Positions 26,525 through 35,434 are shown, counted from the first letter of the stretch. The stretch: DNA of 64,000 bases from Myxococcota bacterium (GCA_028823175.1 JAPKBZ010000011.1:1-64000); one strand, 5' to 3'. The notes: a model not told the origin generated them from the letters alone. Program-made: numbers and translations.

Positions 26525-27871
26525 TCAGAGCAGCAGATAACCCGGCCGAGCCAACACCCGGCCCAGTCGGGAGGTGAAGCGGGCAGCAGCGGCTCCGTCG
26601 ATCACCCGGTGGTCGTAGGAGAGCGAAAGCGGGAGGACCGCTCGCGCTCTGAACTCGGCCTCGGCCCCGGAATCAGTTCCTCCGGACCATCGGGGAAGAA
26701 CCTGAAGCTTCGAAAGTCCGAGAATCGCGACCTCGGGCACGTTCACAATGGGCGTGAAGGCCGTCCCGCCAATTCCGCCCAAGCTCGAGATACTGAAGCA
26801 CGCCCCCTGCATATCACCGGGGCCAAGCCGACGGGCCCGGGCGCGCTCGGCCAATTCAGCCAGCTCACCCGCCAAATCGAAGACGCTCTTACGATCGACG
26901 TCTCGAATGACCGGAACGACGAGGCCGTTTTCGGTATCGACCGCAACGCCGAGGTGGAAGTAGTCCTTCACGATCAGGCTTTCACCGCTCGGCGCCAGGG
27001 ACGAGCGAAAATCCGGAAACTCGGCAAGCACTTGGGCCACCGCCTTGAGAACGAAGTGCAGCGGCGAGAGTTTCAGCCCGCGACGACTCGCCTCTTCTTT
27101 GCAGGAGCGGCGAAAATCCTCGAGTGTCGTGATGTCGGCTTCATCGTGCTGGGTGACATGGGGTGCATTCAGCCAGCTCCGGGAAAGATTTCGGGCGGAG
27201 ACCCGGCGAATTTTCGCCAGTGGTTCTTCTCGCACCGGCCCGAAGCGTGAAAAATCCACAGGGGGCACCGGCGGAACGCCCCGGCCCACCCCGGCCTCAC
27301 CGGAACTCATCGTGCGGTGAACGTGCTCGACGACGTCGGACTCAAGTACCCTGCCCAGGAGACCGCTCGCCCCTGTCTCGCCCAGAGTCACCCCCAGTTG
27401 CCGCGCGTAGCGACGAACCCCTGGACTCGCGTGAACGCCCTGCCCGGCCGCCGGCACCGGTGCCCCTTGCGACGGGGCCCCGCTCTCCGTGGCGGCAGGC
27501 TCCCGATTGACCTCGGCGGGGTCGGGCTTGACATCGATTGAGTCGGGTTTGACTTCGGTGGGGTCGGGCTCGACGGGGTCGGGGCTCGAGGCGGGCGGCT
27601 CCTCGTCCCCGGCCTTCGAAATTTCGACCTCGTCGCTCGCCATCACCACCAGGGCACTTCCCTCCGAGACGGATTCGCCCAGAGAAACCCGGATTTCCAA
27701 CACCCGACCCGCAACCGGCGAAGGGATTTCCATCGTGGCCTTATCGCTCTCGATGCTGATCAGGGGGTCTTCGACCTCGACCTCGTCCCCCGGGCCCACC
27801 ATGATTTCGACGACTTCGACGCTTTCGAAATCGCCGATATCCGGCACACGTATCAGGGTTTCGCTTGCCAA
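26525..27871 (-). CDS. aceF: Pyruvate dehydrogenase complex E2 (dihydrolipoyl acetyltransferase)
   Basis: The 448-aa protein has one lipoyl domain with the modified lysine K44 (ESDKATME), a flexible linker with a threefold 7-residue repeat, a peripheral-subunit-binding domain (ASPGVRRYARQLGV) and an acetyltransferase core ending in SYDHRVIDGAAAARF (HxxxDG). The start is a TTG at 27871 with GGAGG seven bases upstream. It follows aceE by 25 bases in the same operon, which identifies it as the PDH E2. Gammaproteobacterial AceF often has two or three lipoyl domains; here there is one. Confidence 0.94.
   Translation of the reverse strand: MASETLIRVPDIGDFESVEVVEIMVGPGDEVEVEDPLISIESDKATMEIPSPVAGRVLEIRVSLGESVSEGSALVVMASDEVEISKAGDEEPPASSPDPVEPDPTEVKPDSIDVKPDPAEVNREPAATESGAPSQGAPVPAAGQGVHASPGVRRYARQLGVTLGETGASGLLGRVLESDVVEHVHRTMSSGEAGVGRGVPPVPPVDFSRFGPVREEPLAKIRRVSARNLSRSWLNAPHVTQHDEADITTLEDFRRSCKEEASRRGLKLSPLHFVLKAVAQVLAEFPDFRSSLAPSGESLIVKDYFHLGVAVDTENGLVVPVIRDVDRKSVFDLAGELAELAERARARRLGPGDMQGACFSISSLGGIGGTAFTPIVNVPEVAILGLSKLQVLPRWSGGTDSGAEAEFRARAVLPLSLSYDHRVIDGAAAARFTSRLGRVLARPGYLLL
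27506..27568 (-). repeat. Threefold 7-codon repeat in the aceF linker
   Basis: Codons 102-122 of aceF read PDPTEVK, PDSIDVK, PDPAEVN: three copies of a PDxxxVx heptad in the swinging-arm linker between the lipoyl and E1/E3-binding domains. Another PDPVE precedes them. At DNA level the units are imperfect GGGTCGGG-type repeats on the plus strand. Linkers of this kind vary in copy number between strains. Confidence 0.7.
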
Positions 27872-27896
27872 GTGGCCCTCCAAACCCGGCTGCCCA

Positions 27897-30584
27897 TCAC
27901 GATATTCGCGGATCCGGCTTATCGGGATCGAGGCCGTAGCGAGCAATGGCCTCGCTCACCTGGCTGGCTTCGATTTCGCCTGCATCCGCCAGGGCCTTCA
28001 GGCTCGAAACCACGACGTAGCGCCTGTCTACCTCGAAAAACTCACGCAGTTTTTCCCGTGTATCGCTGCGTCCCCAGCCATCGGTTCCGAGTACCGTGTA
28101 GGGACGCCCGAGGTAGGGGCGGATCTGTTCCGGATACGCTCGCACGTAATCCGTGGCCGCGATCACCGGACCGGCGCAGCCATCGAGTTGACGCTCAAGA
28201 TAACTACGCCCGGGCTCCTTCTCGGGATTCATGCGGTTACGGCGCTGCACCTCGATGCCCTCCCGAGCGAGTTCGGTGAAGCTGGTCACACTCCACACAT
28301 CGGCGGAGATGCCGTAGCCTTCCTTCAGCATGGAAGCCGCAGCGAGAACCTCGCGGAAGATGGCGCCACTGCCGAAGAGCTGAACCCGCAAGCCCTCGCC
28401 GCCTGACTCGCGCACTCGGTAGAGACCCGACAGAATTCCCTCTTCAACTCCTTCGGGCATCTTCGGCTGCGCGTACTTTTCGTTTGTGATCGTGACGTAG
28501 TAGAACACGTTTTCCTGGTCGGCATACATTCGACGCAAGCCGTCTTGAATAATCACCGCCAGCTCGTACGCGTAGACGGGATCGTAGGCCACGCAATTCG
28601 GAATCAGCGCGGCCTGAACGTGGCTGTGGCCATCCTGGTGCTGGAGACCTTCGCCATTGAGAGTCGTCCGACCCGACGTGCCCCCCAAAAGAAATCCCCG
28701 GGCCCCAGCGTCGCCCGCCAGCCAGGCCAGGTCGCCTATCCGCTGAAAGCCGAACATAGAATAGTAAATGTAGAAGGGGATCATATTGACGCCATGGTTC
28801 GCATACGCGGTTCCCGCGGCGAGCCAGGAGGAAAATGCTCCGGCCTCGGTGATGCCCTCCTGCAGGATCTGCCCGTTCTTCTCCTCCCGGTAGTACGAAA
28901 CCTGGTCGGAGTCCACGGGCTCATAGAGCTGCCCCACCGAGGAGTAGATCGCGAGCCGGCGGAACATCGCTTCCATCCCAAAGGTTCTCGACTCATCAGG
29001 AACGATCGGAACGAGGCGCTGACCTATCCCCGGATCGCGGCTGAGTACCTGCAGCAGACGGACCGCCGCCATGGTGGTCGAGATCTCGCGATCCGCGGTC
29101 CCGTCCAGCAGGGCCTGGAAAGTCGACAATTCGGGAATTTCCAAAGGCGCCGCATCGGTTCTCCGAGCGGGCAGATAGCCCCCGAGTTTTTTCCTTCGCT
29201 CGCGCATGTACTGAATCTCTGGGCTGTCCTCCTCGGGCTTGTAGAAAGGTGCCTCGGCAATCGCATCGTCTGAAACGGGAATATTGAAGCGATCGCGAAA
29301 GCCCTTCAGCGCTGCCACGTGAAGATCATGGATCTGGTGCGTAATATTCTGGCCCTCTCCGGCCTCCCCCGTGCCATAGCCCTTGACCGTCTTGGCAAGA
29401 ATCACGACGGGCTGCCCCTCGTGGGCGACCGCCTCGGCGTACGCTGCATAAACCTTCGCGGGATCGTGCCCCCCCCGGTTCAAGCGCCAGATATCCTCAT
29501 CGCTCATATTGGCGACCATCTCGCGCAGCTCGGGGTATTTCCCGAAGAAGTGCTCCCGGGTATACGCGCCTCCGCGAACCTGGTACGCCTGATATTCTCC
29601 GTCGACAGCCTCTTCCATTCGCTTGCGAAGAATGCCGTCCTTATCCTTGGCCAGAAGCGGATCCCAATAGCTGCCCCAGATCAGCTTGATGACCCGCCAG
29701 CCCGCGCCCCGGAAACTGGCCTCGAGTTCTTGGATGATCTTGCCGTTGCCCCGAACGGGCCCGTCGAGGCGCTGCAGGTTGCAATTGACCACAAAGATGA
29801 GGTTGTCGAGTTGCTCGCGGCCGGCGAGGGAAATTGCCCCAAGGCTCTCGGGCTCATCGGTTTCACCGTCGCCGAGAAAGGCCCAGACCTTGCGTTTTTC
29901 ATTCTGGGTGACCCCGCGATCCTGAAGATATTTCATAAACCGCGCCTGGTAGATCGCGGTCAATGGGCCGAGCCCCATGGAAACCGTCGGGAATTGCCAG
30001 AAGTCCGGCATTAGCCTCGGGTGTGGATAGGAGGAAAGTCCGCGACCGTCGACTTCTCGCCTAAAATGAAGAAGTTGTTCCTCGCTGACTCGCCCTTCGA
30101 GAAAAGCGCGGGCATAGATCCCCGGGGCGGAATGGCCCTGGATATAGAGCAGGTCGCCCTCGTGCCCTTCACCCGGCCCATGGAAGAAGTGGTTGAAGCC
30201 CACGTCGTACAAGGTCGCCGCCGATGCGAAGCTCGAGATATGACCGCCCAGGGATGAATCCACCCGGTTCGCCTGGACCACCATCGCCATGGCGTTCCAG
30301 CGGATGATCGACCGAACCCTGTGCTCGAGCCCCGGATCTCCGGGCCTGGGGGCCTGGGCGGATTCAGGGATCGAGTTCACGTAGGCGGTATTCGCGCTGT
30401 AAGGAAGGTAAGCCCCCTTCCTGCGCGCACGTCGGACGAGACGTCCGACGAGGTAGTGGGCCCGCTCCACGCCGCCCCGCTCCAGGACGGAGTCGAGTGC
30501 GTCGAGCCATTCCTGGGTCTCGACGGGGTCCTGATCGTCGACTCCCGAACCCGAGCTTCCCGTTCGCCCCTTGGCCCCACTCAT
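27897..30584 (-). CDS. aceE: Pyruvate dehydrogenase E1, homodimeric type
   Basis: The 895-aa protein is the thiamine-diphosphate E1 that decarboxylates pyruvate and acetylates the lipoyl arm of AceF. The opening WNAMAMVVQANR, GGHISSFASAATLYDVGFNHFF, the ThDP motif GDGETDEPESLGAI...NCN, and MIPFYIYYSMFGFQRIGDL are hallmark AceE segments. Length agrees with E. coli AceE (887 aa). An N-terminal Gly/Ser-rich stretch of about 15 residues precedes the conserved DPVETQEWLDAL. It heads the aceE-aceF operon. No pdhR-type regulator is adjacent. Confidence 0.96.
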   Translation of the reverse strand: MSGAKGRTGSSGSGVDDQDPVETQEWLDALDSVLERGGVERAHYLVGRLVRRARRKGAYLPYSANTAYVNSIPESAQAPRPGDPGLEHRVRSIIRWNAMAMVVQANRVDSSLGGHISSFASAATLYDVGFNHFFHGPGEGHEGDLLYIQGHSAPGIYARAFLEGRVSEEQLLHFRREVDGRGLSSYPHPRLMPDFWQFPTVSMGLGPLTAIYQARFMKYLQDRGVTQNEKRKVWAFLGDGETDEPESLGAISLAGREQLDNLIFVVNCNLQRLDGPVRGNGKIIQELEASFRGAGWRVIKLIWGSYWDPLLAKDKDGILRKRMEEAVDGEYQAYQVRGGAYTREHFFGKYPELREMVANMSDEDIWRLNRGGHDPAKVYAAYAEAVAHEGQPVVILAKTVKGYGTGEAGEGQNITHQIHDLHVAALKGFRDRFNIPVSDDAIAEAPFYKPEEDSPEIQYMRERRKKLGGYLPARRTDAAPLEIPELSTFQALLDGTADREISTTMAAVRLLQVLSRDPGIGQRLVPIVPDESRTFGMEAMFRRLAIYSSVGQLYEPVDSDQVSYYREEKNGQILQEGITEAGAFSSWLAAGTAYANHGVNMIPFYIYYSMFGFQRIGDLAWLAGDAGARGFLLGGTSGRTTLNGEGLQHQDGHSHVQAALIPNCVAYDPVYAYELAVIIQDGLRRMYADQENVFYYVTITNEKYAQPKMPEGVEEGILSGLYRVRESGGEGLRVQLFGSGAIFREVLAAASMLKEGYGISADVWSVTSFTELAREGIEVQRRNRMNPEKEPGRSYLERQLDGCAGPVIAATDYVRAYPEQIRPYLGRPYTVLGTDGWGRSDTREKLREFFEVDRRYVVVSSLKALADAGEIEASQVSEAIARYGLDPDKPDPRIS

Positions 30585-30753
30585 GGGGCGAAACCCGTGC
30601 TCCCCGCTTCGATACGGCCGCCCAATCTCAAGTCACCTCTCCATTCGACCACTCAGGATAGCGCTGGATCCCTCAAAGAGGAACTCGTGACCGCGGAGAG
30701 CTCCCGCTCGGACGCAGAATCCGCGGTTCCGAGCAAATTGTAGGGGGCAGACC

Positions 30754-31346
30754 TTGTCACCAGACCCGCCCCCAGCGAAAGAGGGCAGCGGAAGTCGACC
30801 GCGGGCCCAGCGCCAAGATCCGGAACTCGCCGAGGCGTATGACCTCCTCGGCATGGCCGAAGCCAGGAGTGTCGAAATCGATTGGGTTCCGCAAAGCGAC
30901 TTTCACCTGGAAGTCGCACTCCGACAGGACCCAGGCGGGCGCTTCGCGAAGGATGCCTAGAGACTCTTCGAGGGGCATGTCTCGATTAGCTACTGAGGCG
31001 CCCTCAGCGAATCCGTATCGCCCCCCGACGCCTGGTCACAGCTCCGGGAACTGCGACTGCTGATCGACGCCCAGGGAGCCTCCAGACCCGACGAATCCGG
31101 CGACGCTGCCGCCGCTCCGGCAACCTCGCTCGACCCAGGGCCGTCTCAGGCCCCCGAGAGACCCAAAACTCTCTCTCCTACCCCCGCACAGCCGCCCAAT
31201 GGGGTTTCGAGTGAAAGAATGGTAAGCTGCGGCGCACTGAGGCCAGCCCGGCTCCCAACACCGAGCGCGCAGCCGGCCTCCCGAGTTCTCGCAATGCCTC
31301 GATTCGGAGCCTTGGCGGGGAATGTTCTTGCCTGGCGCCTGACGTA
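30754..31346 (+). pseudogene. Decayed TPR-protein gene with two in-frame stops
   Basis: One reading frame remains protein-like across two stop codons. It starts MSPDPPPAKEG, then RQDPELAEAYDLLGMAEARS and a SDFHLEVALRQDPGGRFAKDA helix pair (TPR-like). A TAG follows at 30958-30960, then RLFEGHVSISY, a TGA at 30994-30996, then GALSESVSPPDAWSQLRELR with LLIDAQGASRP after it. This order resembles the C-terminal half of small tetratricopeptide lipoproteins that end with a PPDxWxxLxxLRxL segment. The N-terminal signal peptide and earlier repeats are missing. The frame stays open to about 31346 but degenerates into Pro/Ser sequence. An 820-base gap between aceE and the helicase otherwise holds no gene. 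Confidence 0.5.
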
Positions 31347-31407
31347 GCGCGAAGAGACCGCCCGCCGGCGAACCCGGCGACGGCGAATTGAGGAACAAGC
31401 GACTGCC

Positions 31408-33189
31408 ATGACTGAGATTTCCAACCCAACCGGGCCCGGGGTAACACCCGCGCCAGTTCCCATCTCCCTCGAGACCGTTCCCAAGCCGCTTGAAGAAGCG
31501 ATGCGGAAGCGCGGCTTCGACGACCTGACCCTGGTCCAGCGCGCCGTGTTGGCTGCGGAATCCGATGGACGCGATCTGCGCATTTCGTCCCAGACGGGTT
31601 CGGGCAAGACCGTCGCCATCGGCCTCGGCCTGGCCGGACACCTTCTCGAACGCCTCTCCAACCCGTCTCCTTCCCAGCCTGGACCCAGCGTCCTGATCCT
31701 GGTCCCAACTCGGGAACTCGCCATGCAGGTACGCGAAGAGTTCCACTGGCTCTTTCAAGGAGTCCGCGGGCTGCGCACCGAGGTGGTCATGGGTGGAACG
31801 TCGGTCTTGATGGAGCGCAAGGCGTTGGCGAGGAATCCCCAAATCGTCGTCGGGACACCAGGCCGCACCTTGGACCATCTCAAGGGCGGCGCTTTCAGCA
31901 CCGCCGGGATCGAACATGTCGCCCTGGACGAATCCGACAGGATGCTCGACATGGGATTCAGGGAAGAACTCGAGGCCATCCTCGAAAAGCTCCCGGCCCA
32001 TCGTCGCACTCATCTGATCTCGGCCACGTTTCCCAGCGGGGTTCGCCGGCTGGCGGACCGCTTCCAGAGAGACGTCCTCCATATCCAGGGAACACGGCTC
32101 GGAGCAGCCAACGCCGATATCGAACACACCGCCCACCTGGTCGATCGCCGAGATGCCTATGCCGCCCTCGTGAACCTCTTGATCCTGAACGAAGGGGGCC
32201 GCTGCCTGATCTTCGTCGAGAGGCGAATGGAGGCAAGTTCTCTGGCGACTAAACTCTCGGGCGATGGCTTTCCCGTTCAACCCTTCAGCGGCGAGCTTCC
32301 CCAGGCCCAGCGAACGCGAACCCTGAATGCGTTTCGGGACGGGACAATTCGAACCCTGGTCTCCACAGATGTCGCCGCTCGGGGCATCGATATTCCCAAC
32401 ATCGAACTCGTGATCCACATGGATCCACCCGGCGATGCCGACTCCTACGTGCACCGGAGTGGCAGAACGGGCCGAGCGGGCCAGACGGGAAAGAGCGTCA
32501 TGCTCGTGGCCCCGCGAATCCAGCGCCAGATCACGCGCCTGCTCGGCGCCGCTCGCATCGAGATGGAGTGGACGCCGGCCCCCGGGGCCACCAAGGTTCG
32601 CAAGCAGCTGCGCAAACGCTTCCGACATGAAATACATCAGCGCCTCGGAGAGGAGCACCTGCTGAGTCAGACGCAACTCGACTACGCAAAAGGGCTCCTC
32701 GACGGGCGCGATCCCGCCGCCGTGGTCGCCCATCTGCTCGAGTTGGCGCAGCCCACGCCCAAGCGAGAACCCATGGAAGTTCGAGAGCCGAAAGCGGGCG
32801 CCCCGCCCTCCCCTGGCCCGGGCAGCCGGGGCAGCCGGGGCTTTATCCGGTTTTCGATCAACTGGGGCGAGACCAGTGGCGCCACCACCAATCGGCTCCT
32901 CGGCCACGTCTGCCGCCGAGGGCAAATCAAGAGTCCACTGGTGGGGGCTATCGAGATCGGAAGCGAGAAATCGACCTTTGACGTAGATGCCACCGTGGCC
33001 GCTCGCTTCGAAAAATTGGTCAAACGACGAGACCCTCGCGACCCGAATCTGCGGATCGTACGCACCACGGCAGGCGGCCGAAGCGAAGAAACTGGTCGCC
33101 CCAAGAAAACGAGCAGGCCCGAAGAGCAAAGGGCAAGAGGCAAGTTCAAGAAGCCCTTCAACGCCAAGAAGCCCCGCAAGAAGGCCTAG
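31408..33189 (+). CDS. DEAD-box-type ATP-dependent RNA helicase with DbpA-like C-terminus
   Basis: The 593-aa helicase has the Q-motif-like FDDLTLVQRAVL, motif I SQTGSGKT (61-68), Ia PTREL (100-104), Ib TPGR (150-153), motif II DESD (174-177, in place of DEAD), motif III SAT (205-207), and V/VI in DVAARGIDIPN and HRSGRTGRAG. After residue about 485 comes FIRFSINWGETSGATTNRLL...IKSPLVGAIEIGSEKSTFDVD, resembling the DbpA RNA-binding domain that recognises 23S rRNA hairpin 92, then a Lys/Arg-rich tail. This points to ribosome assembly. It is a single gene with AGGA before the ATG. Confidence 0.9.
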   Translation: MTEISNPTGPGVTPAPVPISLETVPKPLEEAMRKRGFDDLTLVQRAVLAAESDGRDLRISSQTGSGKTVAIGLGLAGHLLERLSNPSPSQPGPSVLILVPTRELAMQVREEFHWLFQGVRGLRTEVVMGGTSVLMERKALARNPQIVVGTPGRTLDHLKGGAFSTAGIEHVALDESDRMLDMGFREELEAILEKLPAHRRTHLISATFPSGVRRLADRFQRDVLHIQGTRLGAANADIEHTAHLVDRRDAYAALVNLLILNEGGRCLIFVERRMEASSLATKLSGDGFPVQPFSGELPQAQRTRTLNAFRDGTIRTLVSTDVAARGIDIPNIELVIHMDPPGDADSYVHRSGRTGRAGQTGKSVMLVAPRIQRQITRLLGAARIEMEWTPAPGATKVRKQLRKRFRHEIHQRLGEEHLLSQTQLDYAKGLLDGRDPAAVVAHLLELAQPTPKREPMEVREPKAGAPPSPGPGSRGSRGFIRFSINWGETSGATTNRLLGHVCRRGQIKSPLVGAIEIGSEKSTFDVDATVAARFEKLVKRRDPRDPNLRIVRTTAGGRSEETGRPKKTSRPEEQRARGKFKKPFNAKKPRKKA

Positions 33190-33345
33190 GAACGAAGGCC
33201 GCGGGAACTCCCCCCGGAGAACCGGGCCGCCGAAATCCAAACCGGGTGACCCGCCCCACTCCAGGCAAGCGAGTGCCCGGGCGGGCTATACTGGGCTTCC
33301 CTTCTCCGGGCGGCGCGAGCGCGCCCGCTTCCGGGAGACCGCAAT

Positions 33346-34569
33346 TTGGCCCAATGCCTCTTGATCACGGGAATGCACCGAAGTGGGACGTCCGCCGTGG
33401 CGGGGGCCCTCAATGCCCTCGGGGTCGATTTCGGGGATCGATTGATGCCCCCGCGAGAGCGTGAGAACAGCCGGGGATATTTCGAAGATCTCGAAATCTA
33501 CGAAGCCCACAATCGGCTTCTCGCTGACGCAGGCCACAGCTGGGATGACCCTCGCGCGCTCGATGAATCGCACCTTCCCGAGCAACCGCTTGAGCGATTT
33601 CGCGACGAGATCAGCCGCATTCTCCGGGACAGGTTCATGGGAAAACCCCTATGGGCCATCAAGGATCCGCGGATCTGCCTGCTGGCCTCAACCTGGTGCG
33701 AACTTCTCGTCGATCTCGCGATCGAACCCAGCTTCGTAATCGTTCACCGGCACCCCGATGAGGTTGCCGCTTCCCTGGCCCGGCGAGACGGCTTCTCCGC
33801 AGAAAAGAGCGCGGCGCTCTGGCTCAACCACAACCTCGCAGCCGAATCCTCTACCCGGGGAAAGCCCCGAACCTTCATCGCCTACGACGGGATTCTCGAT
33901 TCCCCTCGCGAAAACCTCACGCGCTTGGCCCATGAGTTGGAGCTGTCATGGCCCGTCGCCCCCGACCTGGCCGATGCCCATTTGACCGATCATTTGACTC
34001 CAGCTTTGCGAAATCACACGGCACATCCCGAAGAGAAGACACATTTCGGACGCTTCGCACCCTGGCCCGAACGCCTGCATCTCCTGCTACTCGCCGCCAA
34101 CGGTGCCCAATCCGGTCCCCTAAGCGACCCGGTCGACAGCCTGATCCGAGCGATGCCTTCTTTTGAAGACCTCGTCGACCCCTTCCCCATCGAGCACAAC
34201 GCCCAGCGAGTCAACCTCCTGGAACGGGAACGGGTCTCCCTTCGCAACCAACTCACTTCTATCTCAGACATGACCGGTTCTATCTCAGACATGACCGAAG
34301 AGCGCTTCGAGGCAGTGGACATCGCCTTGAGAACTGCAGAGCAAGAAAAGCTCGGCACAGCAGCCGCGATCACCGAATTCCAGAAACGACTCGACGAGCA
34401 GACAAAATGGCTCCGCATTCAGGAAAGCGAAATCGAAACTCACAAAGGCGCGATCAAAGCCCTCCAGGAACAATTGGGGGAGCGAACTCGCTGGCTGCAA
34501 ATCCAAAGCAAAACCATCGACCGACTCCTCGGCGAGTTGGAACAACTCAAGAAGGCATCCGAGTGCTGA
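33346..34569 (+). CDS. Sulfotransferase-family protein with C-terminal coiled coil
   Basis: The 407-aa protein starts at TTG 33346 (GGGAG seven bases upstream). Residues 9-16 (GMHRSGTS) form the PAPS-binding P-loop. KDPRICLLASTWCE and FVIVHRHPDEVAASL correspond to the later 3'-phosphate-binding segments. The N-terminal 270 residues thus look like a sulfotransferase acting on glycans or lipids. From about residue 285 the chain is a charged coiled coil with two repeats: SISDMT twice in tandem, and a roughly 30-residue unit LDEQTKWLRIQ / LGERTRWLQIQ. Such tails occur on glycan-modifying enzymes in polysaccharide loci, but no such locus is adjacent. Confidence 0.8.
   Translation: MAQCLLITGMHRSGTSAVAGALNALGVDFGDRLMPPRERENSRGYFEDLEIYEAHNRLLADAGHSWDDPRALDESHLPEQPLERFRDEISRILRDRFMGKPLWAIKDPRICLLASTWCELLVDLAIEPSFVIVHRHPDEVAASLARRDGFSAEKSAALWLNHNLAAESSTRGKPRTFIAYDGILDSPRENLTRLAHELELSWPVAPDLADAHLTDHLTPALRNHTAHPEEKTHFGRFAPWPERLHLLLLAANGAQSGPLSDPVDSLIRAMPSFEDLVDPFPIEHNAQRVNLLERERVSLRNQLTSISDMTGSISDMTEERFEAVDIALRTAEQEKLGTAAAITEFQKRLDEQTKWLRIQESEIETHKGAIKALQEQLGERTRWLQIQSKTIDRLLGELEQLKKASEC
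34257..34298 (+). repeat. 21-bp tandem duplication inside the sulfotransferase gene
   Basis: Two adjacent 21-base units, 34257-34277 and 34278-34298, differ by one base and encode the repeated peptide SISDMTG/SISDMTE at the start of the coiled-coil region. The near identity at DNA level indicates a recent in-frame duplication. Confidence 0.85.
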
Positions 34570-34605
34570 ACCAGGCCAACGGGTCGAGGCGAAAGGCGAA
34601 AGCCA

Positions 34606-35355
34606 ATGAAGCCCGGTGATGCGAGCGGCGAGACCCGTGCCCCGATCGACCCGGAGGTCGCTTCGCATGCCGAGGCCTCTCCCCATCGCCAGTCCGTATT
34701 CGCTCCCCCGGATCTCGATCCCAGCCTCGGCCTCTTGGAAGCGCATTTCGACAGTTCGGGAGGGCGCGCGCCCGATCCCATACGTAATTACCACAGAGAA
34801 AGCCCCGTCAGCGATCAGATTCGGGAGCGGGCCGTCGCGGCCTCGGTCCTCCTCCCCATCATCGACCGACCCGAGGGCCTGCAGATTCTTTTGACCCGGC
34901 GCCACCACGCCATTACGTATCCAGGGCAAATCTGCTTTCCCGGCGGACGCGCAGACGCAACCGACGCGAGCGCCGAGCAAACCGCGCTTCGCGAGACCCA
35001 AGAAGAAATCGGACTCACGCCCGACCGAGTACGCCTTCTGGGGAGATTGGGGATCTACCACACCCAATCCGGTTACCGCATCACGCCCGTCGTCGGGCTC
35101 ATCCGGCCCCCTTTCTCTTTATCGGCCAACCCGCACGAGGTCGACGAAATCCTCGAGATCCCCCTCGGCGCGTTGACGCGATCCTCCTCCTACAGGATCT
35201 GGCGAACCGCCAAAGAAAAGCACCAGGCATTCTTCGCCATGGAGCACGGGGAGGTTCGCCTGACGGGCCCCACTGTCTGCCTCGCCATGGGCTTCTACGA
35301 AGCCCTCGCCGCCACTCACGTCCGCCCCGCCGAAAGCCAGCGGTCCCGCCCTTGA
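34606..35355 (+). CDS. NUDIX hydrolase, CoA-pyrophosphatase (NudL) type
   Basis: The 249-aa protein has the NudL/UPF0035 signature just ahead of and within the Nudix box: LLTRRHHAITYPGQICFPGG followed by TALRETQEEIGL. In most relatives the segment reads HxGQxSFPGGR; here Tyr replaces His. Enzymes of this group hydrolyse coenzyme A to adenosine 3',5'-bisphosphate and 4'-phosphopantetheine. A roughly 75-residue N-terminal region precedes the fold and is longer than in E. coli NudL (192 aa). It begins about 35 bases after the sulfotransferase gene and may be co-transcribed. The csoR operators start right after its stop. Confidence 0.85.
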   Translation: MKPGDASGETRAPIDPEVASHAEASPHRQSVFAPPDLDPSLGLLEAHFDSSGGRAPDPIRNYHRESPVSDQIRERAVAASVLLPIIDRPEGLQILLTRRHHAITYPGQICFPGGRADATDASAEQTALRETQEEIGLTPDRVRLLGRLGIYHTQSGYRITPVVGLIRPPFSLSANPHEVDEILEIPLGALTRSSSYRIWRTAKEKHQAFFAMEHGEVRLTGPTVCLAMGFYEALAATHVRPAESQRSRP

Positions 35356-35357
35356 AT

Positions 35358-35399
35358 TATACCCTAGGGGGGTATACCATTATACCTCCCGGGGGTATC
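35358..35399 (+). promoter_or_regulatory. Two tandem CsoR-type operators
   Basis: TATACCCTAGGGGGGTATA (35358-35376) and TATACCTCCCGGGGGTATC (35381-35399) are near-palindromes of the TATACCC..GGGTATA type known as copper-responsive CsoR operators. They lie 4 bases apart and end 36 bases before the csoR start. Two tetramer sites in a row imply cooperative repression of csoR and the transporter. A TTGAAT hexamer abuts the first site, but I could not fix a -10 reliably. Confidence 0.8.
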
Positions 35400-35434
35400 T
35401 AAGACCTCCCGCCAGAAACCAGGAGGCCCGCGCT

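Noticed and set aside
30994-30996. In-frame TGA of the TPR remnant as a selenocysteine codon
   Set aside because: A second stop (TAG) lies 33 bases upstream in the same frame, no selenoprotein family fits, and no downstream hairpin is obvious.
31036-33240. A 734-codon open frame on the minus strand opposite the RNA helicase
   Set aside because: Its translation is Gly/Arg/Ala-rich with no family motifs, and it is the antisense shadow of a clear DEAD-box gene with all motifs. High GC removes stop codons from such frames.
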